A stretch of 64,000 nucleotides of DNA from Haliotis asinina (Eukaryota; Mollusca; Gastropoda; Lepetellida; Haliotidae), in the NCBI RefSeq assembly GCF_037392515.1, contig NC_090280.1:60463504-60527503 (forward strand). Direction: 5' to 3'. The notes below the pieces were generated by a model. It was not told the DNA's origin and made no database searches. It was given only the letters and a program-made list of their open reading frames with translations. The translations under genes were made by a program, and so were the position numbers. Positions 13,104 to 23,154 of the stretch are shown here, piece after piece; the first letter of the stretch is position 1; each line of letters starts with the position of its first letter.

Positions 13104-13922
13104 TTATTCGCTCCACATAAGCGCTCTTTTAAGAGTGCACAGCTCACAACAGTTATGTAGTGGCGATGGAGAACTTTCAAAATGCTGTAGGAGTTCCACA
13201 CGGCGACATGAACTTCCTTCACAATACTGGTTCATGCATGGCCTGACTGCATTCTTCCCTGGCAAACACCTTTTATATTTGATCAATGTGGCATGTGCTT
13301 GTGTATTGTGATCTCTTCCACCTCTTCCAGTTTCTTGCATGTAATCCTCGACGTCATACGCTGGCACATAGTGAATGACATGGCCTACACCTTGAGCATC
13401 GAGACCCATGCTAAATGATTTTGATACTAAAACTACACGTTTCGTACCTTGAGGATCCATGTATGAAGAACAAATGTTTTCTTTGACTTCATCGTCTGTT
13501 TTAGAGTGGAACATGTCAAATAACCTATTTCGGTCATCATTTGGGCCCTCAGTCTTAAAATCAACACAAGGCCTGTCACCAAGAGAATCAATCAGATATT
13601 CGTAAACACCACCCATCTGTCGTATTCTTCTGAAGAATATTATCCTTCTTGGAGTGTTCTTGACATGATCCAGAAGTAGATCTGCAAGCCATGCAAAGTC
13701 TCCAGTTATGTCCTTTTTAATATCACACACCCAATATTTAATATTGCATTTATTTGTTTCCACATTTCTGAATGCACAGTTTTTCTTTGATTATCTCCTG
13801 AGTTCTCACAGATGCCGTGGCTGTGAGGGCAATGATAGGGACGGTTGTTAGAGATCTTAGCTCTCCGAGGTGTCCATAACCTGGTCGAAATGGAGCTTTG
13901 TTCTTGTCACTGGACATTCCAC
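13104..13922 (-). pseudogene. RecQ-family DNA helicase fragment
   Basis: RecQ helicases are ATP-dependent 3'-5' DNA unwinding enzymes. The minus-strand translation shows helicase motif III ('IIALTATAS', about 13,850-13,820), then after a one-base frame change near 13,763 the second helicase lobe, with motif V region 'VSKSFSMGLDAQGVGHVIHY' and motif VI 'QETGRGGRD'. It ends in the RecQ zinc-binding cysteine cluster ('CEGSSCRRVELLQHF ... CCELC') and a stop at 13,104. The right edge (about 13,922) has an acceptor-like 'tgtgtttag', so it may be two exon remnants. The first helicase lobe with Walker A is missing from this window. The frame change and missing half argue for a pseudogene or a transposon-carried copy; a sequencing error plus distant exons is the alternative. 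Confidence 0.7.
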
Positions 13923-14616
13923 TCTAAACACATATGAAACTTATTACACTATACTCATTATGCCACCAAATACACAATGTTATTTGGAACGTGGCTCAGT
14001 GTAACGTACTATATTTGGGATTCCACTTTCTCAGTAAAGTACAGATTCTAGTACTTTTGTATTGCTGAGTCCCATCCAGGATTTGAACCCACACCCGCAG
14101 AGTCGGGCAGTTAATTGCAAGCAGATACAGTCAACCACCTAACCTGCACCATGGCTTCCATAAAAAAATCGAAGTCGGACAACTGGCAGTCTAGACAGCG
14201 GACTTTGTGTACTCAGCCCAACAAAAGTCCCAGAATCTGAACTTAACTGAGTAATCCAAAATAAAACATTGGGTCCATTATGTCATGGATACTATTTCTG
14301 TGAATTTTGCTCAGAATTTTAATTAAAAGCTGAGGTAAAAGGGTTTAAGTGTGTGTGCGTGCGCTGAGATTTCAAATGCTAAGTTAGTTATAGACACAAT
14401 CATGTTAAATTTTCATCTTGGATTTGGAATGGGAGTTGTTCAGTACTTATGTGATATCGGTGAGGTTTCCAAATTTAACAAGATTATGAACATGTCAAAG
14501 ACTCGGTTCAAAGCACGCAGATAAACATATTGAAACAGTTCACGTTTCAGTTGCTGCAATTCACAGTATGTGTGTTTCTCTTTGGATCTTTTAATTGTTT
14601 TGATAATGCTTGTAGT

Positions 14617-14915
14617 CATCACCTAAGTAGTATTAGTGAACATTAGAGACCTGCGTCTGTTAGCATCATCACCTAAGTAGTGAACATCAGAGACCCGCAT
14701 CAGTTACGCACCATCGCCTGAGTAGTGAACATTAGAGACAGATATCAGTTAACATCATCACCTGAGTAGTGAACATTAGAGACCTGCATCAGTTAGCACC
14801 ATCACCTAAGTAGCGAACATTAGAGACAGGTATCAGTTAACATCATCACCTGAGTAGTGAACATTAGAAACCCGTATCAGTTAGCATCATCACCTAAGTA
14901 GTCAACTGCACCATC
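14617..14915. repeat. Minisatellite, ~48-bp unit, about six copies
   Basis: Diverged tandem units of the form 'catcacctgagtagtgaaca' + 'ttagagac...atcagttagc' run from about 14,617 to 14,915. One isolated copy of the same unit occurs at 28,205-28,256, so the sequence is also dispersed. Confidence 0.85.
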
Positions 14916-14959
14916 ACCAAAAGTGTTTGGTGATGACTGACAGTGAGGGGACTACTGGA

Positions 14960-15420
14960 TGATGACTCCATTCCCTTGTATCGGATTAAATCGACCACAA
15001 CGGGCAATGCTGTTAGCAGATAGACAGCTTATTTTGTCAGTCGAAGTACGACGGCCTAGTGTACAGTAGGAACGGTGAGCCGTATGGTCTTGGGTACGTC
15101 ATGGTCTGGGGTGAAATATGTGGTGGCCAGAGGACTGGCGGTGTTGTCGACGGTAACCTGACTGCCCAACGGTATATCAGTGAGGTGCTGAGGCCTACGG
15201 TCCTGTCATTTCTACAGCAACAGACACACCCAGTCGCATTCCAGCACAACATTGCTCGTCTACTCGTTGCTAGGTTTGTACAGACCTTTCTGAACGCCAA
15301 CGCGATCAGTGTTTTGTCATGGCCAGTTCGCTCAACTGACATGTCACCCATCGAAAACTTGTGACAAATCGATAGACAGATTCGGGGAAGACACATTCGC
15401 TGTGCTCCGCATTCTATAGT
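14960..15420 (+). mobile_element. Tc1-like DNA transposon fragment
   Basis: Plus-strand translation shows the Tc1-family DDE catalytic core: 'GYVMVWGEICGGQRTG', 'NLTAQRYISEVLRP', 'FQHNIARLLVARFVQ' (normally FQHDNARPH, so the second catalytic Asp appears replaced) and 'WPVRSTDMSPIENL'. A TGA directly follows where the family continues with 'WDE' or similar, removing the third acidic residue. No N-terminal DNA-binding domain or terminal inverted repeats were recognised. Inactive remnant. Confidence 0.85.
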
Positions 15421-15429
15421 TATCTAAGT

Positions 15430-17520
15430 TTGGACTGTATGCATTAAATTCCCACAAGCAACAGATTAACACTAGTTAACGATAATCAATCTTCCGACAT
15501 ATCGAGACAGATTTTTCTGTGTCGGTTAAGACGATCTTTAACGTGATGTATATTAAAGGTGCTGTCAGGCCTCGAGTTGGGAATTAGCTATTAGAAGTGA
15601 GCCTTGAAACAAGAAAGGAGAGAACTGTGAGTTGCTTTGGTTTATACGAGCAAGTGCCTATACTGTAACATGCCATTCCAAATGAATCAATTCATGCATG
15701 TAAAATTACATTTGTGTCGTCATTCCATTGTCCGCTCGTTCCATAACCTTTCAGGAATGGAGTGATTGTAACAGTTTTTATTCAAGACTACATTTTGTCA
15801 TTTTGACATTTTATTTTGATAACAGAAATATTACCAATACTTTGAATGTAATTTAAGTAGGATAACATCCCCGTACGTTTCCACTGCCTAAAAAATAATG
15901 GGCCTCGGCCGAATTATTTGTAGGGAATGGAAAGTTACTTGGACATTACCGTAGACAAGCAAAAATAATAACTGATATCTTATAATAATGTCCAGTCAGC
16001 TAACATAAGCAATGTGTGGTATAAGAGAGTATGTACGCGAAGTGCTTACAAACAATTTTCTTGAGTAACTCTGGTACTGATAAATAATATAACCTCATGG
16101 ATAAATTAATTATCAACAACAATTGTAGAGGACAAGTGGAGCGCTTAGTTCAGTTACAGCTAAATTGACTACTGTAAAGATTTTTTTTACTAATACAGTA
16201 TATCCCATTTAATGCGTTACTGGGGATGATGATGTATGACTATAGCGGTATGTCACGAATCATCCATTAATTACGGTAAGGTTTTACACCAGTTACGTTA
16301 TGTGCAGTTCTAATTGCGTTAACTACGGGGGGATTTATCACTGTAACGGTATGTCACGCACATTGCATTAACGACTAGTGTAAGTATATTTCAGTTATCA
16401 AAATACATGCAATGAACATATACGGTAAACGGCACATAGAGTTCAGTTTTCGACATGTGCCATTTAAGTCTGGTACCATTCTCTAACTATAATGCCAACA
16501 TTTATTTTCTCAACACAAAAGTTTGGCAGATACGGACGTGAGCGAGCGAGTTAATATTTAGCGGCTCATCGGCAATATTTCAGCCATATCGTGACGAAAA
16601 CCTGTTTTGAATATGTGTATATTCTCAAAATCTGGCCTCAAAGGACAATACAACAACGAGAACATCACAACTGCAACTAAAACTAGTGTGGAAAGTTAAA
16701 ACTAACAGCACTATATAGATAATACAATATTCAAACAGGCATAAGATCTGTGAGAGAAAGTCATGTAAGGCCAAAGACACCATAAGAACCTGTCTTGACT
16801 GACACATGCCGTGTGGATCTGTGTTTTGTGGTTCAAAAGAAAAAAAATAAAAAGCCCAAGAAAACTGTCCTTCCCTCAGACTGGGACAAACACTGGCTCA
16901 GCTCTCAATGCTTTAGGGGCCTGAACATTTGGCAAAATAGTGAGTGAGATAAGAGGTTAAGTCACATCTGCACTATTTCAGCAATGTCGTTACTACGAAT
17001 AGGTTATAATTTTACAACCAATAAAGGAAAGTATAGAAACGAGAAAACCCGACAGAAGATATAGTTTTAGAGTACTACTACCGTGTTTCATCATGGATTA
17101 TTTGGGTGACTACGGTAAATGTGTTTCGAATGATGCTGTTACTGTTCCGTAGGGTATGCAACAGCATGAGGAACGGGAAGTTTCATAATATTACTAAAAT
17201 ATCTATTCATGTTGGTGAAATGTCAAATGCAAATCTATTCTGCGGGTGCGTGTTTGAGGTAAATCGACTCGAATGTTGTTTTATCGGCGGACTATCGTAT
17301 TTGTAAGGTATGGAACAACTGACTTACCAACAACTTCATCATTCCGCAAAATAATCGTATAAAGTCTGGAGACTGTTTTTGTGACTACGCTACTGGAATC
17401 TAGGATACTAGGGACTAAATGAGAATATAATCTGCACATCTAACCAAAGAAAATAAACGAAAAAAAGTCAAAGGCTGGGGATACACACGTGTGTCGAAAC
17501 ACTGAAACGAATTATGAGTA
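15430..17520. other. No recognised gene
   Basis: AT-rich sequence with only short, unconvincing open frames. Two loosely similar stretches around 16,215-16,280 and 16,318-16,385 (each with 'cggtatgtcacg' and 'ttaactacg'-like blocks) may be a degenerate tandem pair. A fragment of the common abalone repeat ('cggcaatatttcagccatat') lies near 16,570. Confidence 0.5.
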
Positions 17521-17527
17521 TAAACAT

Positions 17528-17680
17528 GAAAATCTTGAAGATTATCTTGAGGAAATCTTGAAGATTATCTTGAGGAAATCTTGAAGATTATCTTGAGGAA
17601 ATCTTGAAGATTATCTTGAGGAAATCTTGAAGATTATCTTGAGGAAATCTTGAAGATTATCTTGAGGAAATCTTGAAGAG
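17528..17680. repeat. 23-bp minisatellite, about 6.5 near-perfect copies
   Basis: The unit 'gaaatcttgaagattatctt' + 'gag' repeats almost without error, implying recent expansion. Because 23 is not a multiple of three it is unlikely to be coding. Confidence 0.95.
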
Positions 17681-18217
17681 TTAATCGGTTATATTGGCTT
17701 GCGTTTACAATAGTAGATATTTCAAAGATTGCTTCAATATCGTAGGAATGTATCAAACGTAGCTCTGACACTTCCCATTATATTTATAAAGACATCAACA
17801 AGAATGTAGTTTAAATGTTCTATGCCATGAAGCAAGAATGGAGAGAGCTGTGAGTTCCTTGGGTTCATTCAGGCAAGTGTATCAGAGATGGAAAAGCACA
17901 AGATTTTATACCCCACAGCTTTTCTTGTAAAATCATTATCAAATTTCATTAAAGTGAAAGTTATCTACCGTCAGCTGCCAAAGTTTACAATACGACATAG
18001 GTGGAAAGACGGTAATTACCTAACAAGTATTGGCTATACATAGTGTAGCCACTGTCAAACTGTACCACTTGCTAAGAGAATTGTCAGCCCTTGACCATAG
18101 TATTGACGACAGGACAACAGAAGATGGTATGACGGTAAACTCGCTTTTGTTCAACAACATTTGGAAGTATAACATGCATCTGCTGGGATGGGAATACGTG
18201 TCTGCACTTGGCCAGGG

Positions 18218-18512
18218 AGTGAGTGAGTGAGTGAGTGAGTGAGTGAGTGAGTGAGTTTAGTTTTACACCACACTCAATATTCCACCTACATGGTGGCGGT
18301 CTGTAAATAATCGAGTCTGGACCAGACAATCCAGTCATCAACAACTTGAGCATTGATCTGAGCAAATGGAAACCGATTACATGTGCAAACCAAGTCAGCG
18401 AGCCTGACCACCCGATCCCGTTAGTCGCCTCTTACGACAAGCATAGTCGCCTTTCATGACAAGCATTCGTTGTTGAAGGCCTATTCTACCCCGGGACCTT
18501 CACAGGTCACTT
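18218..18512 (-). repeat. Abalone-type dispersed repeat (family 2), full-length copy
   Basis: Begins with a (GTGA)n tract, then 'tttagttttacaccacactc', 'aatattcca', 'gtctgtaaataatcgagtct', 'cgagcctgaccacccgatcc' and a terminal 'ctaccccgggaccttcacag'. It is the same family as 34,972-35,232 in the opposite orientation. This is a non-coding, SINE-like repeat; the family's origin is not resolved here. Confidence 0.8.
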
Positions 18513-18941
18513 GGGTAGGGGATGTACCTTAGATGAAACGTCGGTGCCGACACAGCTCACTTACTTTATCTTTGATCAATGCTGATTTATTTGCTTAGGG
18601 TTGGCATTGGCGTGTTTGCTAATTGAGAACTGTGTCGCTTGACATGCGAGGCTGTAGGAAAGAACACTATGCACAGCGACAGATTTCCTCTAAGTATAAT
18701 TTGTAAAAATATAAAAGTGCATGAGGAAACAAATGGACTGTAATATGTGCATAACACTAAAAGTAAACAATCAGCTGATTCTAATGCGAACCCTCTGATT
18801 AACAGTATCTGACAGTGCAAATGTTTTCCAAGTCAACACATTGATAAAACGTAATTCCAATTTGACTCCTTGTGTTTCTGCAGGGTGCGTGCACTTTGCG
18901 TGCAGGTGTTCATTTCTTAAACTCAACACAGTAGGAAATCT

Positions 18942-19094
18942 TCACTGCTGGATTGCACAGTGAATCCTCGTATGTCCCTGAAGGGTACCTGATTCTGTAT
19001 ACGCTTTCCCACATTCGCGACATTCATTTGGCTTGATTCTACGGTGAATCCTCACGTGTCTCTGTACGTCATTTGAACGTGTCAGTGTTTTCTC
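18942..19094 (-). CDS. C-terminal end of the zinc-finger gene (partial, after an in-frame TGA)
   Basis: In the same frame as block A3, the 51 codons after the TGA at 19,095-19,097 complete the interrupted finger. They then encode one distinct C2H2 finger ('ECRECGKAYTESGTLQGH') and a natural stop at 18,942-18,944. This finger is unlike the array fingers and ends a plausible protein, so the TGA is the only thing separating it from the open block upstream. Unlike the internal block boundaries there is no 5-bp insertion here. Confidence 0.55.
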   Translation of the reverse strand, partial: EKTLTRSNDVQRHVRIHRRIKPNECRECGKAYTESGTLQGHTRIHCAIQQ

Positions 19095-20204
19095 TCACAC
19101 GACGCACTGATGAGGTTTGATGCCACTGTGAATCCTCATGTGCCTCTGTACGTCATTTGAACGTGTAAATGTTTTCTCACACACAATGCACTGATGAAGT
19201 TTGATGCCACTGTGAATCCTCATGTGTCTCTGTAGGTCATGTGAGAGTGTAAATGTTTTCTTACACACAATGCACTGGTGAGGTTTGATGCCACTGTGAA
19301 TCCTCATGTGTCTCTGTAGGTCATTTGAATGTGTAAATGTTTTCTCACACACAATGCACTGATGAGGTTTGATTCTATTGTGAATCCTCATGTGTCTCTG
19401 TAGGACATCTGAACGTGTAAATGTTTTCTCACACACAATGCACCAATGAGGTTTGATTCTACTGTGCATCCTCATGTGCCTCTGTACGTCATTTGAACTT
19501 GTAAATGTTTTCTCACACACAATGCACTGATGATGTTTGATGCCACTGTGAATCCTCATGTGTCTTTGTAGGTCATGTGAGAGTGTAAATGGTTTTTCAC
19601 ACACAATGCACTGATAAGGCTTGATTCCACTGTGAAACCTCATGTGTCTCTGTTGGTCATGTGAGAGTGTAAATGTTTTCTCACACACAATGCACTGGTG
19701 AGGTTTGATGCCACTGTGAATCCTCATGTGTCTCTGTAGGTCATTTGAACGTGTAAATGTTTTCTCACACACAATGCACTGATGAGGTTTGATTCCATTG
19801 TGAATCCTCATGTGTCTCTGTAGGTCATGTGAGAGTGTAAATGTTTTCTCACACACAATGCACCGATGAAGTTTGATTCTACTGTGAATCCTCATGTGTC
19901 TCTGTAGGTCATGTGAGAGTGTAAATGGTTTTTCACACACAATGCACTGATAAGGCTTGATTCCACTGTGAAACCTCATGTATCTCTGTAGGTCATGTGA
20001 GAGTGTAAATGTTTTCTCACACACAATGCACTGGAGAGGTTTGATGCCACTGTGAATCCTCATGTGTCTTTGTAGGTCATTTGAACGTGTAAATGTTTTC
20101 TCACACACAATGCACTGATGAGGTTTGATTCCATTGCATTGTGAATCCTCATGTGTCTCTGTAGGACATCTGAACGTGTCAGTGTTTTCTCTCACACAAT
20201 GCAC
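19095..20204 (-). CDS. Zinc-finger array block A3 (12 C2H2 fingers)
   Basis: An open stretch of 369 codons with twelve 28-residue C2H2 fingers, C-x2-C-x12-H-x3-H, joined by an 'H(S/N)(G/R)IKP' linker instead of the usual TGEKP. Tandem C2H2 proteins normally bind DNA in the nucleus. Finger 2 has Tyr for the first zinc His ('LQRYMRFH'), so eleven have a full ligand set. The open frame begins at GTG, not ATG, inside a damaged finger, so this is an exon segment rather than a gene with its own start. It ends at TGA replacing the second Cys of the next finger. Near-identical to blocks A1 and A2. Confidence 0.6.
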   Translation of the reverse strand: MHCVRENTDTFRCPTETHEDSQCNGIKPHQCIVCEKTFTRSNDLQRHMRIHSGIKPLQCIVCEKTFTLSHDLQRYMRFHSGIKPYQCIVCEKPFTLSHDLQRHMRIHSRIKLHRCIVCEKTFTLSHDLQRHMRIHNGIKPHQCIVCEKTFTRSNDLQRHMRIHSGIKPHQCIVCEKTFTLSHDQQRHMRFHSGIKPYQCIVCEKPFTLSHDLQRHMRIHSGIKHHQCIVCEKTFTSSNDVQRHMRMHSRIKPHWCIVCEKTFTRSDVLQRHMRIHNRIKPHQCIVCEKTFTHSNDLQRHMRIHSGIKPHQCIVCKKTFTLSHDLQRHMRIHSGIKLHQCIVCEKTFTRSNDVQRHMRIHSGIKPHQCVV

Positions 20205-22057
20205 TGATGAGGTTTGATTCCACTGTGAATCCTCATGTGTCTCTGTACGTCATTTGAACGTGTAAATGTTTTCTCACACACAATGCACTGATGAAGTTTG
20301 ATGCCACTGTGAATCCTCATGTGTCTCTGTAGGTCATGTGAGAGTGTAAATGTTTTCTCACACACAATGCACTGGTGAGGTTTGATGCCACTGTGAATCC
20401 TCATGTGTCTCTGTAGGTCATTTGAATGTGTAAATGTTTTCTCACACACAATGCACTGATGAGGTTTGATTCTATTGTGAATCCTCATGTGTCTCTGTAG
20501 GACATCTGAACGTGTAAATGTTTTCTCACACACAATGCACCAATGAGGTTTGATTCTACTGTGCATCCTCATGTGCCTCTGTACGTCATTTGAACTTGTA
20601 AATGTTTTCTCACACACAATGCACTGATGATGTTTGATGCCACTGTGAATCCTCATGTGTCTTTGTAGGTCATGTGAGAGTGTAAATGGTTTTTCACACA
20701 CAATGCACTGATAAGGCTTGATTCCACTGTGAAACCTCATGTGTCTCTGTTGGTCATGTGAGAGTGTAAATGTTTTCTCACACACAATGCACTGGTGAGG
20801 TTTGATGCCACTGTGAATCCTCATGTGTCTCTGTAGGTCATTTGAACGTGTAAATGTTTTCTCACACACAATGCACTGATGAGGTTTGATTCCATTGTGA
20901 ATCCTCATGTGTCTCTGTAGGTCATGTGAGAGTGTAAATGTTTTCTCACACACAATGCACCGATGAAGTTTGATTCTACTGTGAATCCTCATGTGTCTCT
21001 GTAGGTCATGTGAGAGTGTAAATGGTTTTTCACACACAATGCACTGATGAAGTTTGATGCCACTGTGAATCCTCATGTGTCTCTGTAGGTCATGTGAGAG
21101 TGTAAATGTTTTCTTACACACAATGCACTGGTGAGGTTTGATGCCACTGTGAATCCTCATGTGTCTCTGTAGGTCATTTGAATGTGTAAATGTTTTCTCA
21201 CACACAATGCACTGATGAGGTTTGATTCTATTGTGAATCCTCATGTGTCTCTGTAGGACATCTGAACGTGTAAATGTCTTCTCACACACAATGCACCAAT
21301 GAGGTTTGATTCTACTGTGCATCCTCATGTGCCTCTGTACGTCATTTGAACTTGTAAATGTTTTCTCACACACAATGCACTGATGATGTTTGATGCCACT
21401 GTGAATCCTCATGTGTCTTTGTAGGTCATGTGAGAGTGTAAATGGTTTTTCACACACAATGCACTGATAAGGCTTGATTCCACTGTGAAACCTCATGTGT
21501 CTCTGTTGGTCATGTGAGAGTGTAAATGTTTTCTCACACACAATGCACTGGTGAGGTTTGATGCCACTGTGAATCCTCATGTGTCTCTGTAGGTCATTTG
21601 AACGTGTAAATGTTTTCTCACACACAATGCACTGATGAGGTTTGATTCCATTGTGAATCCTCATGTGTCTCTGTAGGTCATGTGAGAGTGTAAATGTTTT
21701 CTCACACACAATGCACCGATGAAGTTTGATTCTACTGTGAATCCTCATGTGTCTCTGTAGGTCATGTGAGAGTGTAAATGGTTTTTCACACACAATGCAC
21801 TGATAAGGCTTGATTCCACTGTGAAACCTCATGTATCTCTGTAGGTCATGTGAGAGTGTAAATGTTTTCTCACACACAATGCACTGGAGAGGTTTGATGC
21901 CACTGTGAATCCTCATGTGTCTTTGTAGGTCATTTGAACGTGTAAATGTTTTCTCACACACAATGCACTGATGAGGTTTGATTCCATTGCATTGTGAATC
22001 CTCATGTGTCTCTGTAGGACATCTGAACGTGTCAGTGTTTTCTCTCACACAATGCAC
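20192..22057 (-). CDS. Zinc-finger array block B2 (21 C2H2 fingers)
   Basis: 621 open codons, 21 fingers. It equals block A with fingers 3-11 duplicated once: a nine-finger (756 bp) out-of-register duplication. The junction is a chimeric finger starting 'LHQC' (as finger 12) and continuing '[14 protein letters not shown]' (as finger 3). Finger 2 lacks its first zinc His (Tyr). It ends at a TGA in the following finger. As with the other blocks there is no ATG at the frame opening. Whether any of this is translated is unknown. Confidence 0.6.
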   Translation of the reverse strand: MHCVRENTDTFRCPTETHEDSQCNGIKPHQCIVCEKTFTRSNDLQRHMRIHSGIKPLQCIVCEKTFTLSHDLQRYMRFHSGIKPYQCIVCEKPFTLSHDLQRHMRIHSRIKLHRCIVCEKTFTLSHDLQRHMRIHNGIKPHQCIVCEKTFTRSNDLQRHMRIHSGIKPHQCIVCEKTFTLSHDQQRHMRFHSGIKPYQCIVCEKPFTLSHDLQRHMRIHSGIKHHQCIVCEKTFTSSNDVQRHMRMHSRIKPHWCIVCEKTFTRSDVLQRHMRIHNRIKPHQCIVCEKTFTHSNDLQRHMRIHSGIKPHQCIVCKKTFTLSHDLQRHMRIHSGIKLHQCIVCEKPFTLSHDLQRHMRIHSRIKLHRCIVCEKTFTLSHDLQRHMRIHNGIKPHQCIVCEKTFTRSNDLQRHMRIHSGIKPHQCIVCEKTFTLSHDQQRHMRFHSGIKPYQCIVCEKPFTLSHDLQRHMRIHSGIKHHQCIVCEKTFTSSNDVQRHMRMHSRIKPHWCIVCEKTFTRSDVLQRHMRIHNRIKPHQCIVCEKTFTHSNDLQRHMRIHSGIKPHQCIVCEKTFTLSHDLQRHMRIHSGIKLHQCIVCEKTFTRSNDVQRHMRIHSGIKPHQCIV

Positions 22058-23154
22058 TGATGAGGTTTGATTCCACTGTGAATCCTCATGTGTCTCTGTA
22101 CGTCATTTGAACGTGTAAATGTTTTCTCACACACAATGCACTGATGAAGTTTGATGCCACTGTGAATCCTCATGTGTCTCTGTAGGTCATGTGAGAGTGT
22201 AAATGTTTTCTCACACACAATGCACTGGTGAGGTTTGATGCCACTGTGAATCCTCATGTGTCTCTGTAGGTCATTTGAATGTGTAAATGTTTTCTCACAC
22301 ACAATGCACTGATGAGGTTTGATTCTATTGTGAATCCTCATGTGTCTCTGTAGGACATCTGAACGTGTAAATGTTTTCTCACACACAATGCACCAATGAG
22401 GTTTGATTCTACTGTGCATCCTCATGTGCCTCTGTACGTCATTTGAACTTGTAAATGTTTTCTCACACACAATGCACTGATGATGTTTGATGCCACTGTG
22501 AATCCTCATGTGTCTTTGTAGGTCATGTGAGAGTGTAAATGGTTTTTCACACACAATGCACTGATAAGGCTTGATTCCACTGTGAAACCTCATGTGTCTC
22601 TGTTGGTCATGTGAGAGTGTAAATGTTTTCTCACACACAATGCACTGGTGAGGTTTGATGCCACTGTGAATCCTCATGTGTCTCTGTAGGTCATTTGAAC
22701 GTGTAAATGTTTTCTCACACACAATGCACTGATGAGGTTTGATTCCATTGTGAATCCTCATGTGTCTCTGTAGGTCATGTGAGAGTGTAAATGTTTTCTC
22801 ACACACAATGCACCGATGAAGTTTGATTCTACTGTGAATCCTCATGTGTCTCTGTAGGTCATGTGAGAGTGTAAATGGTTTTTCACACACAATGCACTGA
22901 TAAGGCTTGATTCCACTGTGAAACCTCATGTATCTCTGTAGGTCATGTGAGAGTGTAAATGTTTTCTCACACACAATGCACTGGAGAGGTTTGATGCCAC
23001 TGTGAATCCTCATGTGTCTTTGTAGGTCATTTGAACGTGTAAATGTTTTCTCACACACAATGCACTGATGAGGTTTGATTCCATTGCATTGTGAATCCTC
23101 ATGTGTCTCTGTAGGACATCTGAACGTGTCAGTGTTTTCTCTCACACAATGCAC
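22045..23154 (-). CDS. Zinc-finger array block A2 (12 C2H2 fingers)
   Basis: 369 open codons, near-identical in translation to block A3, differing for example at finger 11 (CEK here, CKK in A3). The 13-bp overlap with the neighbouring blocks comes from the stop of one block lying just inside the GTG-initiated frame of the next. Confidence 0.6.
   Translation of the reverse strand: MHCVRENTDTFRCPTETHEDSQCNGIKPHQCIVCEKTFTRSNDLQRHMRIHSGIKPLQCIVCEKTFTLSHDLQRYMRFHSGIKPYQCIVCEKPFTLSHDLQRHMRIHSRIKLHRCIVCEKTFTLSHDLQRHMRIHNGIKPHQCIVCEKTFTRSNDLQRHMRIHSGIKPHQCIVCEKTFTLSHDQQRHMRFHSGIKPYQCIVCEKPFTLSHDLQRHMRIHSGIKHHQCIVCEKTFTSSNDVQRHMRMHSRIKPHWCIVCEKTFTRSDVLQRHMRIHNRIKPHQCIVCEKTFTHSNDLQRHMRIHSGIKPHQCIVCEKTFTLSHDLQRHMRIHSGIKLHQCIVCEKTFTRSNDVQRHMRIHSGIKPHQCIV

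Noticed and set aside
19095-19097. TGA at the second zinc cysteine as a selenocysteine codon
   Set aside because: Cys-to-Sec would preserve a zinc ligand, but the internal copies carry a frame-changing 5-bp insertion right after it, and I see no SECIS-like element. A nonsense change spread by amplification is simpler.
20192-22057. Each zinc-finger block as a separate gene with its own start
   Set aside because: The block frames open at GTG inside a damaged finger; there is no ATG with context, signal or promoter at each boundary.
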